Origin: Paraburkholderia phytofirmans PsJN
GTDB taxonomy: Bacteria > Pseudomonadota > Gammaproteobacteria > Burkholderiales > Burkholderiaceae
Assembly (NCBI RefSeq): GCF_000020125.1
Contig: NC_010681.1
Location: forward strand, 2,852,001 to 2,916,000
DNA: 64,000 bases
Reading direction: 5' to 3'
Shown here: in pieces, positions 1 through 10,532 of the stretch
Numbering within the stretch: position 1 is the first letter of the stretch
How the letters are laid out: every line of letters starts with the position of its first letter
Program-made: the position numbers and the translations under genes
The notes under the pieces: model-generated
The model's input: only the letters and a program-made list of their open reading frames with translations
The model's database searches: none
Told to the model about the DNA's origin: nothing

Positions 1-307
1 CGCCCTGCAGACGCCGCGCCGGACGCTTCTGCGCCTCGAACATGGCGGGCTCGGGCATTGCGCGACCCGACGCCTCCATGGCGGCAGCCACGGCGCGCGA
101 CATTTCGATCTGCGACGCGCGCGAGCGGTAGCCGTCGATCTGACGGGCCAGCAAACCATTGGCGGCGAAAATCTCGTCCAGTTCGGCGACGCGGCGTGGA
201 TTCAGCGACGCGCTCAGTGCGGACGCGGCAGGACGCGGCGCCGGTGCGACGGCTCCAGATGCGTCGCCCGGCGTGGCACGGGATGAAGTTTCAAGCGGTG
301 AATTCAA
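1..307 (-). CDS. DinG/YoaA-family ATP-dependent DNA helicase, N-terminal part only
   Basis: The minus strand is open from the left edge to about 307. The frame reads LNPRRVAELDEIFAANGLLA followed by QIDGYRSRASQIEMS and AVAAAMEAS. This is the pattern just before the Walker A motif in DinG/YoaA-type superfamily 2 iron-sulfur helicases (IFA..G.LA..I.GYR.R..Q.EM). The Walker A itself lies beyond the window. I chose the TTG at 307 because AGGAAA lies about nine bases upstream; the frame stays open further upstream, so the start is uncertain. Such helicases unwind 5' to 3' and act in DNA repair and R-loop or stalled-fork resolution. The gene follows the YdcH-type gene on the same strand and may be cotranscribed with it. 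Only about 100 residues are visible, so catalytic residues cannot be checked. Confidence 0.7.
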   Translation of the reverse strand, partial: MNSPLETSSRATPGDASGAVAPAPRPAASALSASLNPRRVAELDEIFAANGLLARQIDGYRSRASQIEMSRAVAAAMEASGRAMPEPAMFEAQKRPARRLQG

Positions 308-371
308 GGCAAGCGTTTCCTGCAAAGTCCGGCTCGCGCGGCGCGCGCCCGGCGCCTGCCAGGCCGCGAAC

Positions 372-590
372 TCAGGCGCGTGCGTCCGGTTCGAGCTGCA
401 ATTGCAGCAAGATGATGGTGTCCTTGACTTTGAGTTTGCGCTTTTTCAGGCGCTGCAACTCGAAGTCGTCGATGCCGGGCTCATCCGACATTCGGTCGAT
501 CAAGCGATCGAGCCCACTATGCTCCGATTCCAGTTGCAGAATGCGGTCGCGAAGTGTGTCCGCGTTGATGACGTGATGTTGATCGCGCAT
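372..590 (-). CDS. YdcH family protein (DUF465)
   Basis: A 72-residue, highly charged, fully helical protein. It carries the DUF465/YdcH pattern: an N-terminal segment around ITSD-like residues, a central DRLIDRMSDEPGIDDFELQRL, then LKKRKLKVKDTI, which is the signature K-K-x-K-L-K-x-K-D motif of the family. Members are small cytoplasmic proteins of unknown function, predicted to form a helical hairpin. The ATG at 590 is preceded by GGAGG (RC of 598-602), a strong ribosome binding site. It lies upstream of the helicase gene on the same strand. The family assignment is firm; no function can be given. Confidence 0.9.
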   Translation of the reverse strand: MRDQHHVINADTLRDRILQLESEHSGLDRLIDRMSDEPGIDDFELQRLKKRKLKVKDTIILLQLQLEPDARA

Positions 591-717
591 GCTCGCCTCC
601 TCTCGTCTACGGCGCGGGCTGCGTGTGCGGCCCGATGCCTGAGGTTGCTGTCCGGCTTAAAACGCGTTACGGCGGCTACGGCCCTGCCACGCTCGCTCAG
701 GGCCCCCTTCAGCACGC

Positions 718-1665
718 TTACTGCTGTTGTTGCTGCTGCTTTTGCTGCTCTTCGATTTGCTGCTGTTTCAGCGCATCCTGACGCTTCTGCTCGGCCTTCT
801 CGGCCGCCTGCTTCTGACGCGCCTCGACGTCGGCCTTGTGCTGCGCGGCGTCCGCCTGCTTCTTCTGGAAGCTCTGCTGTTTCTCCACGCGCTCCTGGGC
901 CTTCTGCGCGCCTTGCGCACGCGCCTCGTCGAGCTTGCGCTGGAAGTCGCCCTGCTTCTGATCGTACGCCTGCCGATTGGCCGCCGCCTGCGACGGGCTG
1001 ATGCCGCGCTGCGCCTGATCCAGCGCGTGCTGACGCAGTTTGTCCTGATAGGCCTGCGCATTCGCGCTGCGCTGCGGCGCCTCGGCGGCGCGCTGCGCCT
1101 GATCGATCTGATGCTGCTTCTGCTTGTCTTCGTACGCCTGCGCGTTGCGCGCGTCGTCGGCGGCACGCTGCGGCGCGCTCGCTTCATCCTGCGCGCGCTT
1201 GATCGCCGCCTGTTCGTCACGCACGCGAGCGCGCTGCGTGCGTTGTTCGCCGTCGAGCGCGAGCTGCTCCTTGCGAATGTCGGCCTGCACCGTGCGCATG
1301 CTGTCGCGCGCCTTGTTCAGGCAGGAATTGACGAAGAACTTTGCATAGCAGTCGTGTTCCGCGACGCCGTAGCGGTAGTTGTTCTCCTCGGTGCGCTGAT
1401 CGAGGGCTTTTTGCCGCGCGTCGAAGTCGCTATCCGACGTTACCGCGTTGCCGGCGCTATCCGTGTTCTCGGCGTTCGCGGGGCCTTTGGCCGTCGTGGC
1501 CTGCGCACCCGACGCGGCGGCCGGCGCCGAAGCGCCCGCGGGCCGCGCGCTGCTGTTGCTCGCCGGCGTAACGGACTGCGCCATGGCCGGCGTCGACACC
1601 GCCAGCGCCACGGCCAGTAGACACGACGCGCACGACGCGAAAAACACGCCACGTGAGAGGAACAC
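718..1665 (-). CDS. Exported Gln/Ala-rich coiled-coil protein of unknown function
   Basis: The frame is open from 1806 down to 718 (362 codons if the first TTG is used). I prefer the GTG at 1665 because it begins a clean signal peptide: FLSRGVFF, then a hydrophobic stretch ending STPAMA, with probable cleavage before QSVTP. The mature part has an Ala/Ser/Pro-rich linker. Next comes a short block with two cysteines (HDCYAKFFVNSCLNKARD), likely a disulfide. About 180 residues of charged heptad-like helix rich in Q, A, K, R and D follow, with internal copies of a DDARNAQAYEDKQ / ANAQAYQDKLRQ type unit. The protein ends in polyglutamine. The two-cysteine block followed by coiled coil is seen in uncharacterised Burkholderia exported proteins. 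I do not recognise a functional family. The gene is separate from tex (divergent). Confidence 0.75.
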   Translation of the reverse strand: MFLSRGVFFASCASCLLAVALAVSTPAMAQSVTPASNSSARPAGASAPAAASGAQATTAKGPANAENTDSAGNAVTSDSDFDARQKALDQRTEENNYRYGVAEHDCYAKFFVNSCLNKARDSMRTVQADIRKEQLALDGEQRTQRARVRDEQAAIKRAQDEASAPQRAADDARNAQAYEDKQKQHQIDQAQRAAEAPQRSANAQAYQDKLRQHALDQAQRGISPSQAAANRQAYDQKQGDFQRKLDEARAQGAQKAQERVEKQQSFQKKQADAAQHKADVEARQKQAAEKAEQKRQDALKQQQIEEQQKQQQQQQ

Positions 1666-2004
1666 GGAGCGCGGCGCCGATACGAGCGAAGAGAGCGAAG
1701 AACGTGGCGAACCCGGTGCCAGACCCGGCGACAAAAACGGCGGCAGTTGTGACAAGCGAGAGACCAAGCGGGAGCCCAGGCAGTTGAGGAACAAGGAGAT
1801 CGGCAACGTCGTAGAGGGTCAGCGGAACATGCCCGAAATTCTATCACCCTGCGGTTGAGCCCTTTTGCATTTATGGCAAAATGCCCCGCTCCAGCAACCT
1901 GGTCGCAGCGTGCACGCCCGGCGTGCCCCGACGTGCCTCACGTGGACCTCACGTAGCGTCAGCGCGCGGCCCCCGAACTGAGTCCGCAGGAACACCAAGA
2001 CCTT
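1666..2004. other. Divergent intergenic region upstream of tex
   Basis: If the coiled-coil gene starts at 1665, this gap is 339 bp. It holds a plausible plus-strand tex promoter near 1855-1882 (separate entry) and, on the minus strand, a TAGAAT box (RC of 1838-1843) that could serve the coiled-coil gene but has no good -35 box. The part from 1666 to 1806 is open in the frame of the coiled-coil gene and may be its true N-terminus. No RNA gene or repeat is visible. Confidence 0.5.
1855..1882 (+). promoter_or_regulatory. Candidate sigma-70 promoter for tex
   Basis: TTGAGC at 1855-1860, a 16-bp spacer and CAAAAT at 1877-1882, in a locally AT-rich patch about 120 bp upstream of the tex start. The -35 is fair and the -10 weak. 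This is a pattern-based call only. Confidence 0.3.
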
Positions 2005-4353
2005 ATGACGGAAACCGTAGCACTCAAGATCGTACAGCGCATCGCCGCCGAACTGTCCGTCCAGCCGCGCCAGGTCGCGGCCGCGGTGCAACTTCTCGAC
2101 GAAGGAGCGACTGTTCCGTTCATCGCCCGCTACCGTAAGGAAGTGACCGACAATCTCGACGACACGCAACTGCGTAACCTCGAGGAACGCCTGCTGTATC
2201 TGCGCGAGCTGGAAGACCGGCGCGCCGCGATCATCGCGAGCATCGACGAACAGGGCAAGCTCACCGACGAGCTACGCACCGCGATCGAAGGCGCCGACAG
2301 CAAGCAGGTGCTGGAAGACCTGTATCTCCCGTATAAGCCGAAGCGCCGCACGCGCGCGCAGATCGCCCGTGAAGCCGGCCTGCAGCCGCTCGCCGACGCG
2401 TTGCTGGCCAATCCCCTGCTCGACCCGCAAACCGAAGCCGCCGCCTACGTGGACGCCGAGAAAGGCGTCGCCGACCTCAAGGCCGCGCTCGACGGCGCGC
2501 GCGACATTCTCTCGGAACAGTTCGGCGAAACCGCCGAATTGCTCGGCAAGCTGCGCGACTACCTGTTCAACCAGGGCGTGGTGTCGTCGAAAGTGGTGGA
2601 AGGTAAGGAAAACGCCGAAGAAGAGAAATTCCGCGACTACTACGACTACTCGGAAACCATCCGCACCGTGCCGTCGCATCGCGCGCTGGCGCTGTTCCGC
2701 GGCCGCAATGCGGGCGTGCTGATGGTCAAGCTGGGGCTGGGCGAAGAACTCGACGCGCAGGTGCCGCATCCGGGCGAAGCGCTGATTGCGCGCCATTTCG
2801 GCATCGCCAATCAGAACCGTCCGGCCGACAAGTGGCTCTCCGACGTGTGCCGCTGGTGCTGGCGCGTGAAGGTACAGCCGCATATCGAAAACGAACTGCT
2901 GACCAATCTGCGCGACGAAGCCGAGCATGAGGCGATTCGCGTGTTCGCGCGCAATCTGAAGGACTTGCTGCTGGCGGCGCCCGCCGGCCCGAAGGCCGTG
3001 ATCGGCCTCGATCCGGGTATGCGCACCGGCGTGAAAGTCGCGGTGGTCGACCGGACCGGCAAGGTGCTCGCCACCGATGTGATCTATCCGCACGAACCGC
3101 GCCGCGACTGGGACGGCTCGATCGCGAAACTCGCGCGCATCTGCGCGCAGACGCAGGCTGAATTGATCAGCATCGGCAACGGTACGGCGTCGCGTGAAAC
3201 GGACAAGCTCGCGAGCGAACTGATTGCGCGCCATCCGGAATTCAAGTTGCAGAAGATCGTCGTGTCCGAAGCGGGCGCGTCGGTGTACTCGGCCTCCGAA
3301 CTCGCGGCGAAGGAATTCCCCGACATGGACGTGTCGCTGCGCGGCGCTGTGTCGATTGCGCGGCGTTTGCAAGACCCGCTCGCCGAGTTGGTGAAGATTG
3401 AGCCAAAGGCGATCGGTGTCGGCCAGTATCAGCACGACGTGAATCAGCGCGAATTGGCACGTTCGCTCGATGCGGTGGTCGAGGACTGCGTGAACGCGGT
3501 CGGCGTGGATGCGAATACGGCGTCGGTCGCTTTGCTTGCGCGCGTGTCGGGTCTGAATGCCACGTTGGCGCGCAATATCGTCGACTATCGCGATGCGAAC
3601 GGTCCGTTCCCATCGCGCGAGCATTTGCGCAAAGTGCCGCGTCTGGGCGACAAGACGTTCGAGCAGGCCGCCGGGTTCCTGCGCATCAATAACGGTGAGA
3701 ATCCGCTCGACCGCTCGTCGGTTCACCCGGAAGCGTATCCGGTCGTCGAACGCATGCTGGCGAAAATCAGCAAGCACGTCGGCGAAGTGCTGGGCAATCG
3801 CGACGCGTTGCGCGGCCTCTCGCCCGCGGAATTCGTCGACGATCGTTTCGGCCTGCCGACCGTGCGTGACATTCTGCTCGAACTCGAAAAGCCGGGCCGC
3901 GATCCGCGCCCCGAGTTCAAGACCGCGACGTTCCGTGAAGGCGTCGAAAAGGTCAGCGATCTGACGCCAGGCATGGTGCTCGAAGGCGTCGTGACGAACG
4001 TGGCGGCATTCGGCGCGTTTATCGATATCGGCGTGCATCAGGACGGTCTCGTGCACGTGTCGGCTATGTCGACCAAGTTCATCAAGGACCCGCATGAAGT
4101 CGTCAAGGCCGGTCAGATCGTCAAGGTGAAGGTGCTGGAAGTGGACGTGAAACGCCAGCGTATCGCTTTGACGATGCGCATGGACGACGAGGTCGGTGTG
4201 GCGGCGGCACGCAGCGGTGGCGGCGCGCAGCAGGATCGCGGCGGCTCGGGCCGTTCAGGCGGCGGTGGACGCGGCGCGCAGCAACAACGCTCGCGTGAGC
4301 CGGAAGCGGGCGGCGCGATGGCCGCTGCATTCGCCAAGCTCAAGCAGAAGTAA
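2005..4353 (+). CDS. tex: Transcription accessory protein Tex (S1 RNA-binding)
   Basis: A 782-residue protein that matches Tex along its length. It has a helical N-terminal region, a YqgF-like RNase H fold beginning near residue 331 ([18 protein letters not shown]), a helix-hairpin-helix segment around residues 500-560 ([32 protein letters not shown]) and an S1 domain at about 650-725 ([20 protein letters not shown]). A Gly/Arg/Gln-rich tail follows ([15 protein letters not shown]), likely disordered and RNA-binding. Tex proteins are cytoplasmic, bind RNA and are tied to transcription fidelity and toxin expression in Bordetella and Pseudomonas. The gene stands alone between a divergent neighbour and a terminator shared with kup. 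The low-complexity tail is the only variable part. Confidence 0.97.
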   Translation: MTETVALKIVQRIAAELSVQPRQVAAAVQLLDEGATVPFIARYRKEVTDNLDDTQLRNLEERLLYLRELEDRRAAIIASIDEQGKLTDELRTAIEGADSKQVLEDLYLPYKPKRRTRAQIAREAGLQPLADALLANPLLDPQTEAAAYVDAEKGVADLKAALDGARDILSEQFGETAELLGKLRDYLFNQGVVSSKVVEGKENAEEEKFRDYYDYSETIRTVPSHRALALFRGRNAGVLMVKLGLGEELDAQVPHPGEALIARHFGIANQNRPADKWLSDVCRWCWRVKVQPHIENELLTNLRDEAEHEAIRVFARNLKDLLLAAPAGPKAVIGLDPGMRTGVKVAVVDRTGKVLATDVIYPHEPRRDWDGSIAKLARICAQTQAELISIGNGTASRETDKLASELIARHPEFKLQKIVVSEAGASVYSASELAAKEFPDMDVSLRGAVSIARRLQDPLAELVKIEPKAIGVGQYQHDVNQRELARSLDAVVEDCVNAVGVDANTASVALLARVSGLNATLARNIVDYRDANGPFPSREHLRKVPRLGDKTFEQAAGFLRINNGENPLDRSSVHPEAYPVVERMLAKISKHVGEVLGNRDALRGLSPAEFVDDRFGLPTVRDILLELEKPGRDPRPEFKTATFREGVEKVSDLTPGMVLEGVVTNVAAFGAFIDIGVHQDGLVHVSAMSTKFIKDPHEVVKAGQIVKVKVLEVDVKRQRIALTMRMDDEVGVAAARSGGGAQQDRGGSGRSGGGGRGAQQQRSREPEAGGAMAAAFAKLKQK

Positions 4354-4390
4354 GTTTGCTGCGTTAGAGGCGCGTGATTCGCTCGCGCGC

Positions 4391-4417
4391 TTGTTGAGCT
4401 TGTTGAGCTTGTTGAGC
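4391..4417. repeat. Three tandem copies of a 9-bp unit downstream of tex
   Basis: TTGTTGAGC is repeated three times without change at 4391-4399, 4400-4408 and 4409-4417. The array is flanked by CGCGCGC on the left and AACGCGCG on the right, so the ends can also pair. It lies between the tex stop and the terminator, outside any gene. It looks like slipped-strand expansion. Confidence 0.85.
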
Positions 4418-4455
4418 AACGCGCGGTACAGATCCAGTCGGTCGCCCGCTCCAGC

Positions 4456-4502
4456 GCCAAACAAAAAGCCCACGCATTCATTGCGTGGGCTTTTTGTTTG
4501 GC
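4456..4502. terminator. Bidirectional intrinsic terminator between tex and kup
   Basis: A perfect 21-bp inverted repeat: 4456-4476 pairs with 4482-4502 around a 5-nt loop. The GC core GCCCACGCA is flanked by AAAAA and TTTTT, so a U-tract follows the hairpin in both directions. It sits between the convergent genes tex (plus) and kup (minus) and should terminate both. Confidence 0.93.
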
Positions 4503-4540
4503 ACCTCGGGCGTGAGGCGCTCGACTACCAGCGGCTAAGT

Positions 4541-6427
4541 TCAGATCTCGATCTTGGTCCCCAACTCCACCACCCGATTAGCCGGAATACTAAAGAAGTC
4601 CGTCGGCTTGGCGGCATTCTGATGCATCCATGCGAACACACGTTCGCGCCACACCGACATGCCGGGCAGTTGCGTGGGCACCACCGTTTCGCGCGCGAGG
4701 AAAAACGACGTGTCCATCATCTCGAAGGTCATGTCACGCGTACGTCCGACTTCGAGCAGCACCGCCTTCACGTCCGGCGTTTCGTTGAAGCCGTAGGCCG
4801 CCTTGACGAGATACAGGCCGCCGTCGATATCCTTGACCGTCACACGCTCCGAGTCGTTCACGTACGGAATATCGCGCGTCACGAAGGTCAGGAAGATGGT
4901 GCGCTCATGCAGCACCTTGTTGTGCTTCAGATTGTGCAGCAGACTCACCGGCACGAGCGAATCGCTGCCGGTCAGATAGATCGCCGTGCCCGACACGCGA
5001 TGCGGCGGATGCGCGAGCAAGCCCTGCAGGAACGGCATGAGAGGAATACCGTCCGCGGCCGTGCGTTCCTTGACGATCATACGGCCCTTGAACCAGGTCA
5101 TCAGCAGGAAGAACAGCAACGCGCCGATGCCGAGCGGCAACCACCCGCCTTCTTCCACCTTCAGCAGGTTCGCGCCGAAAAATCCTAAATCGACGGTCAT
5201 GAACACGCCGATGATCAGCGCCACCAGCAGCTTGTTCCAGTTCCACACGTTCACCATCACGACGCAGGCGAGAATTGTGGTGATCACCATGGTGGCCGTC
5301 ACCGCGATACCGTACGCGGCCGCAAGATTGTCCGAGCTCTTGAAGGCAATCACGATGCACAGAATGATGAACAGCAGCATCCAGTTCACCACCGGCACAT
5401 AGATCTGGCCGATCGCCAGTTCCGACGTGTGCAGGATCTTCATGCGCGGCACGTAGCCGAGCTGGATCGCCTGGCTCGTGAGCGAATAAGCGCCAGAAAT
5501 CACGGCCTGCGAGGCGATCACGGTCGCCACGGTCGAGAGCACGACGAGCGGCAGCAAGGCCCAGTCCGGCGCAAGCAGGAAGAACGGATTTTCGATGGCC
5601 TTCGGATCGTGCATCAGCAGCGCGCCCTGGCCGAAGTAGTTCAGCACCAGCGAAGGCATCACGAGGAAATACCACGCCATACGGATCGGCTTGGCGCCGA
5701 AGTGGCCCATGTCGGCATATAGCGCTTCGGCGCCGGTCAGCACCAGCACGACCGAGCCGAGCACCACGTAGGCCTGCAGCACGTGCGCGGCCATGAAGGT
5801 GTACGCGTAATACGGGTTCAGTGCGCGGATCACGTTCGGCGACTGCAGGATATGCCACAGGCCGAGCACCGCGAGCACGGCGAACCACACCACCATGATC
5901 GGACCGAACAGACGGCCGACCATCGCCGTGCCGTGCCGCTGAATCCAGAACAGCAGCACGAGGATCACCATGGTGAGCGGCAGCACCAGATGCGAGAGAT
6001 GCGGTGCGGCGATTTCCAGACCCTCGACTGCCGAGATCACCGAGATGGCCGGCGTGATCACCGCGTCGCCATAGAACATGCAGGCGCCGAAAATGCCGAG
6101 CATCACCAGCACGCCGGCCATTTTCGACTTCTCGTCGAGCGAGCGCAGCGCCAGCGCCATCAGCGCGAGCACACCGCCCTCGCCGTTGTTGTCCGCACGC
6201 ATGACGAACAACACGTACTTGATGCCGACCACGATCACGATCGCCCAGAACAGCAGCGAGATCACACCGAGGATTGATTGATCGGTCAGCGGAATGCCGT
6301 GAGAGGGGCTGAAGGCTTCTTTCAGCGAGTACAACGGGCTCGTGCCGATATCGCCGAACACCACACCGATCGCAGCGAGAGCGAGGGAAGGCAGAGGCTG
6401 TTTGTGCACGTGATTGTTATCTGTCAT
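4541..6427 (-). CDS. kup: Low-affinity potassium uptake protein Kup (TrkD)
   Basis: A 628-residue polytopic inner-membrane protein with about 12 hydrophobic segments in the first 450 residues and a cytoplasmic C-terminal domain. The family signature [20 protein letters not shown] is near residue 25. Other Kup marks are [47 protein letters not shown] and [10 protein letters not shown]. Kup is a proton-coupled K+ symporter of the KUP/HAK/KT family and works at low pH. The length matches E. coli Kup (622). The gene is monocistronic: a terminator lies upstream at 6633-6659 and the shared hairpin 4456-4502 lies downstream. Confidence 0.97.
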   Translation of the reverse strand: MTDNNHVHKQPLPSLALAAIGVVFGDIGTSPLYSLKEAFSPSHGIPLTDQSILGVISLLFWAIVIVVGIKYVLFVMRADNNGEGGVLALMALALRSLDEKSKMAGVLVMLGIFGACMFYGDAVITPAISVISAVEGLEIAAPHLSHLVLPLTMVILVLLFWIQRHGTAMVGRLFGPIMVVWFAVLAVLGLWHILQSPNVIRALNPYYAYTFMAAHVLQAYVVLGSVVLVLTGAEALYADMGHFGAKPIRMAWYFLVMPSLVLNYFGQGALLMHDPKAIENPFFLLAPDWALLPLVVLSTVATVIASQAVISGAYSLTSQAIQLGYVPRMKILHTSELAIGQIYVPVVNWMLLFIILCIVIAFKSSDNLAAAYGIAVTATMVITTILACVVMVNVWNWNKLLVALIIGVFMTVDLGFFGANLLKVEEGGWLPLGIGALLFFLLMTWFKGRMIVKERTAADGIPLMPFLQGLLAHPPHRVSGTAIYLTGSDSLVPVSLLHNLKHNKVLHERTIFLTFVTRDIPYVNDSERVTVKDIDGGLYLVKAAYGFNETPDVKAVLLEVGRTRDMTFEMMDTSFFLARETVVPTQLPGMSVWRERVFAWMHQNAAKPTDFFSIPANRVVELGTKIEI

Positions 6428-6632
6428 AAACGCGAGGAAGTCCGTTCCCTGAGCGGAAAAACGACCGCCATTCTAAACTGCCAGCATGGCGCCGCCCGGC
6501 TTGTTGTGGATACACCACGTGATGGTCCGCGCAGTGTAGCACTGCGATATGGGCGCGTCTGCTGCGCGAGCCGCATTGCCGGCGTCGGCGATGCGCGGTT
6601 TGCGAAGCGCGCGCGCATCGCCCGCACATAAA

Positions 6633-6659
6633 AAAACGGAGCCCAATGGGCTCCGTTTT
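6633..6659 (-). terminator. Intrinsic terminator after the purA-phosphoribosyltransferase operon
   Basis: A 12-bp stem (6633-6644 with 6648-6659) with loop AAT and a GC-rich core GGAGCCC. On the minus strand it is followed by a run of seven T (RC of 6630-6636). It lies just beyond the stop of the phosphoribosyltransferase gene and ends the hfq-to-purA operon before kup. Confidence 0.87.
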
Positions 6660-6718
6660 GCGAGATACGCAGGGTAAGGCGCGGCGAAGATGCAGCACGT
6701 TCGGCGCCGAAGTGCGCA

Positions 6719-7291
6719 TCACTTCTCCGACGACTCCTGCGCTTGCTGCATGCCGCGCTTGATCCACGCGCCGAGGTTATGCGGACGCACCGTGTCCCAC
6801 TCCTCGAACGGCTGATGGATCCACGGATTGGTGGGCAGATACTGCACGTGATAATCGGGCTTCACCTTCGAACAGCCCTTGTACCAGAGCACCGCCGAAC
6901 GCACCGCGGTGATCGCCGGATAACGCTCTTTCAGATGCTGCTGAACACGCGCGAGCGTCACGCCCGAGTCGACCAGGTCGTCCACCAGCAGCACGTTGCC
7001 GTGCAGCTCGCCACGCGTCATGGTGATGTATTGCGCGATGTCGAGTTCGCCCTGTTCCGTGCCGGCCGCTTCACGATACGAACTCGTGGCGAGAATCGCC
7101 AACGGCAGATCGTAAATGCGCGAGAGCTGATCGCCGACGCGCAAACCGCCGCGCGCGAGGCACAGAATCTTGTCGAACTTCCAGCCCGACTCGTGGACCT
7201 GCAACGCCAGCATTTCAATCAGCCGGTGATACTCGTCCCAGCCGACCCAGAGGTTCTTGTCGTCGTTGCGCGGATCTTTCATCGCAATCAT
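6719..7291 (-). CDS. Purine-type phosphoribosyltransferase
   Basis: A type I phosphoribosyltransferase with the PRPP-binding motif NVLLVDDLVDSGVTLA near residues 99-114 and a flexible-loop region around SSYREAAGTEQGELDIAQ. The C-terminal PWIHQPFEEWD is like that of xanthine/hypoxanthine-guanine phosphoribosyltransferases (Gpt-like). It would join a purine base to PRPP in salvage. Two starts are possible: ATG 7309, four bases past the purA stop, and ATG 7291, preceded by AAGGTG at good spacing; I use 7291 (190 residues). Its place directly behind purA fits a role in purine metabolism. The exact base specificity cannot be read from sequence. Confidence 0.88.
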   Translation of the reverse strand: MIAMKDPRNDDKNLWVGWDEYHRLIEMLALQVHESGWKFDKILCLARGGLRVGDQLSRIYDLPLAILATSSYREAAGTEQGELDIAQYITMTRGELHGNVLLVDDLVDSGVTLARVQQHLKERYPAITAVRSAVLWYKGCSKVKPDYHVQYLPTNPWIHQPFEEWDTVRPHNLGAWIKRGMQQAQESSEK

Positions 7292-7312
7292 GGGTACACC
7301 TTGCACCATGGC

Positions 7313-8710
<1,398 letters not shown>

Positions 8711-8863
8711 TCCGAATTTTTCCGTTTCCGCTCAACGGTATGCACGTTATGTTGAGTATTGCGAAAGTGGCGCGGCCGGTGGCCGCACCGCGTTTTAACG
8801 ACACGTTCGAGGCTGTCTGAGAGAGGCTCAGGATCACCCTCGGACGGGTCTGCCGGAACGCGC

Positions 8864-10015
8864 TCAGGCGCGCGCTTCGACGACCCAGTTGCCGTTGCGC
8901 TCGACCAACACGCGGTCGAATGCGAATTCGTCCAGATCGTGTTCATGGCCGGGCAGCGCCTGTATCACGACTTCGCCGGCATCGCGCAACGCGGCGACGC
9001 TCACGCGCAGTGCTTCGTCGTGCTGCCACGGCGCGAGAATCGCGCTGCTGCGCGCTTCGACCGGCGAAATCCGCGCCACTTCGCGCAGATCGAGCGAAAA
9101 GCCGGTTGCCGCGCGCGCACGGCCGTACGCCTGGCCCACGTGGTCGTAACGGCCGCCGCGCGCGACCGCGTTCGGCACGCCGTCCACGTACGCCGAGAAC
9201 ATCACGCCGCTGTGGTAAGCATAGCCGCGCAGATCCGCGAGATCGATCATCACTTCGGCGCCCTCCACCTGGCTTGCGAGGAACGCGAGGTCGTCGAGCG
9301 CACGAGCGATGGCCGGTGCGTTCGGCAAGCGTGCGCGGGCTTCGTCGAGCACCGATGCGTCGCCGTACAGCGTGGGCAGCGCGCGCAAGGCGTCGCGGAT
9401 CACCGGTGTCAGGTTCGCCGTCAATTCGACCAGACGCGGCACGTCCTTGCCCGCCAGCGCGTCGTAAAGCGACTGCCCGAGTTCAGCCGCGGCCGGTTCG
9501 GCTTCGATCAGCGCCGCGAGCACGCCCGCGTGGCACAGATCGAGGCGCACTTTCGCGAGGCCGGCCAGACGCAGCGCGTCGAGCATCAGTTGCTGGATTT
9601 CCAGGTCCGCTTCGAGGCCCGCGTGACCGTAGATTTCCGCGCCGATCTGGATCTGCTCGCGCGTGGCATGCAGGCCGCGCGGACGCGTATGCGCGACGTT
9701 ACCCGCATAGCAAAGACGCGTCACGCCCTGGCGATTCAGCAGATGCGCGTCGATGCGGGCGACCTGCGGCGTGATGTCCGCGCGCAGACCAAGCGTGCGC
9801 CCGGACAACTGATCGACCAGTTTGAAGGTCCGCAGATTCAGATCGTGGCCGCCGCCGGTCAGCAGCGACTCGATATATTCGAGCAACGGCGGCATGACCA
9901 TCTCGTAGCCGTACGAACGGAAACGGTCCAGCAAATGGCGCCGCAATTCTTCGATCTTGCGGGCTTCCGACGGCAGCACGTCGGCAATATTTTCGGGAAG
10001 TAACCAGGTCGACAT
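8864..10015 (-). CDS. hisZ: ATP phosphoribosyltransferase regulatory subunit HisZ
   Basis: A 383-residue HisRS paralogue. It has the class II synthetase core ([49 protein letters not shown] for motif 2) but no anticodon-binding domain and a degenerate motif 3 region ([22 protein letters not shown]). HisZ pairs with the short form of HisG to give the active, histidine-inhibited first enzyme of histidine synthesis. In Burkholderiales it is found here, between DUF2065 and purA, rather than in the his operon. A true HisRS (hisS) is present separately at 18266-19606, which supports the HisZ call. Transcription is with hflC and purA. Confidence 0.95.
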   Translation of the reverse strand: MSTWLLPENIADVLPSEARKIEELRRHLLDRFRSYGYEMVMPPLLEYIESLLTGGGHDLNLRTFKLVDQLSGRTLGLRADITPQVARIDAHLLNRQGVTRLCYAGNVAHTRPRGLHATREQIQIGAEIYGHAGLEADLEIQQLMLDALRLAGLAKVRLDLCHAGVLAALIEAEPAAAELGQSLYDALAGKDVPRLVELTANLTPVIRDALRALPTLYGDASVLDEARARLPNAPAIARALDDLAFLASQVEGAEVMIDLADLRGYAYHSGVMFSAYVDGVPNAVARGGRYDHVGQAYGRARAATGFSLDLREVARISPVEARSSAILAPWQHDEALRVSVAALRDAGEVVIQALPGHEHDLDEFAFDRVLVERNGNWVVEARA

Positions 10016-10296
10016 CGATACAGTCCTACGACGTTGAACACGGCGGCTGGGTGCGCCGGTAAGTGAGAGTGAATGGCGGGCGGCGGCTCGATTTTGGCGG
10101 CCATCGCGGGCGTCTGGATTGCTTGCAACCGCCGCATCCGGCTTTTGGCCGCGGGGCGATGCACGACGCGGCGTTCAGAGCACCGCGGACCATGGCGGCG
10201 GGTCGCATCCGGCCGAGGTGATTGCGGGTAAGCGCAGGTAAGCGCGGCTGATCGCACGTGCCGTCGGACCGCAAGGCCATCGGCCACCAGGCCCCA

Positions 10297-10488
10297 TCAA
10301 GTCACGATAAACAGCAAGATCAGTCCGAGCACCATCACGATGAGGCCGCCAACGCGAATCTGGTGCGGCGGCCGTTCCGCTATTTTACGGAACGTGTCGC
10401 TCCAGGCGCTCGGAAAAACGAAGGGAAACATTCCCTCGATAATCAGCATCAACGCGATCGCGAGCAGTAACGAGCCGGCTATGTCCAT
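10297..10488 (-). CDS. Small inner-membrane protein, DUF2065 (YjeT-like)
   Basis: A 63-residue protein with two hydrophobic helices (residues about 4-25, SLLLAIALMLIIEGMFPF, and about 46-62, VGGLIVMVLGLILLFIV) separated by a basic loop containing WSDTFRKIAERP. This is the DUF2065/YjeT pattern. In E. coli yjeT has the same place, between hflC and purA. The function is unknown; the position suggests a link with the HflKC complex. The 281 bp between this gene and hisZ contain nothing I can support. Confidence 0.9.
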   Translation of the reverse strand: MDIAGSLLLAIALMLIIEGMFPFVFPSAWSDTFRKIAERPPHQIRVGGLIVMVLGLILLFIVT

Positions 10489-10532
10489 GCGAATTAAAGC
10501 GCCGCGATGCGGATGCCGCGGCGTTCCGGTTA

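Noticed and set aside
2272..4095. 607-codon open frame antisense to tex
   Set aside because: It is a mirror of the tex coding frame, with His/Arg-rich translation and no family motif.
8768..8800. GCGGCC-GGT-GGCCGC hairpin upstream of purA as a terminator
   Set aside because: The stem is only six bases, the T-run is short and it points away from the operon direction.
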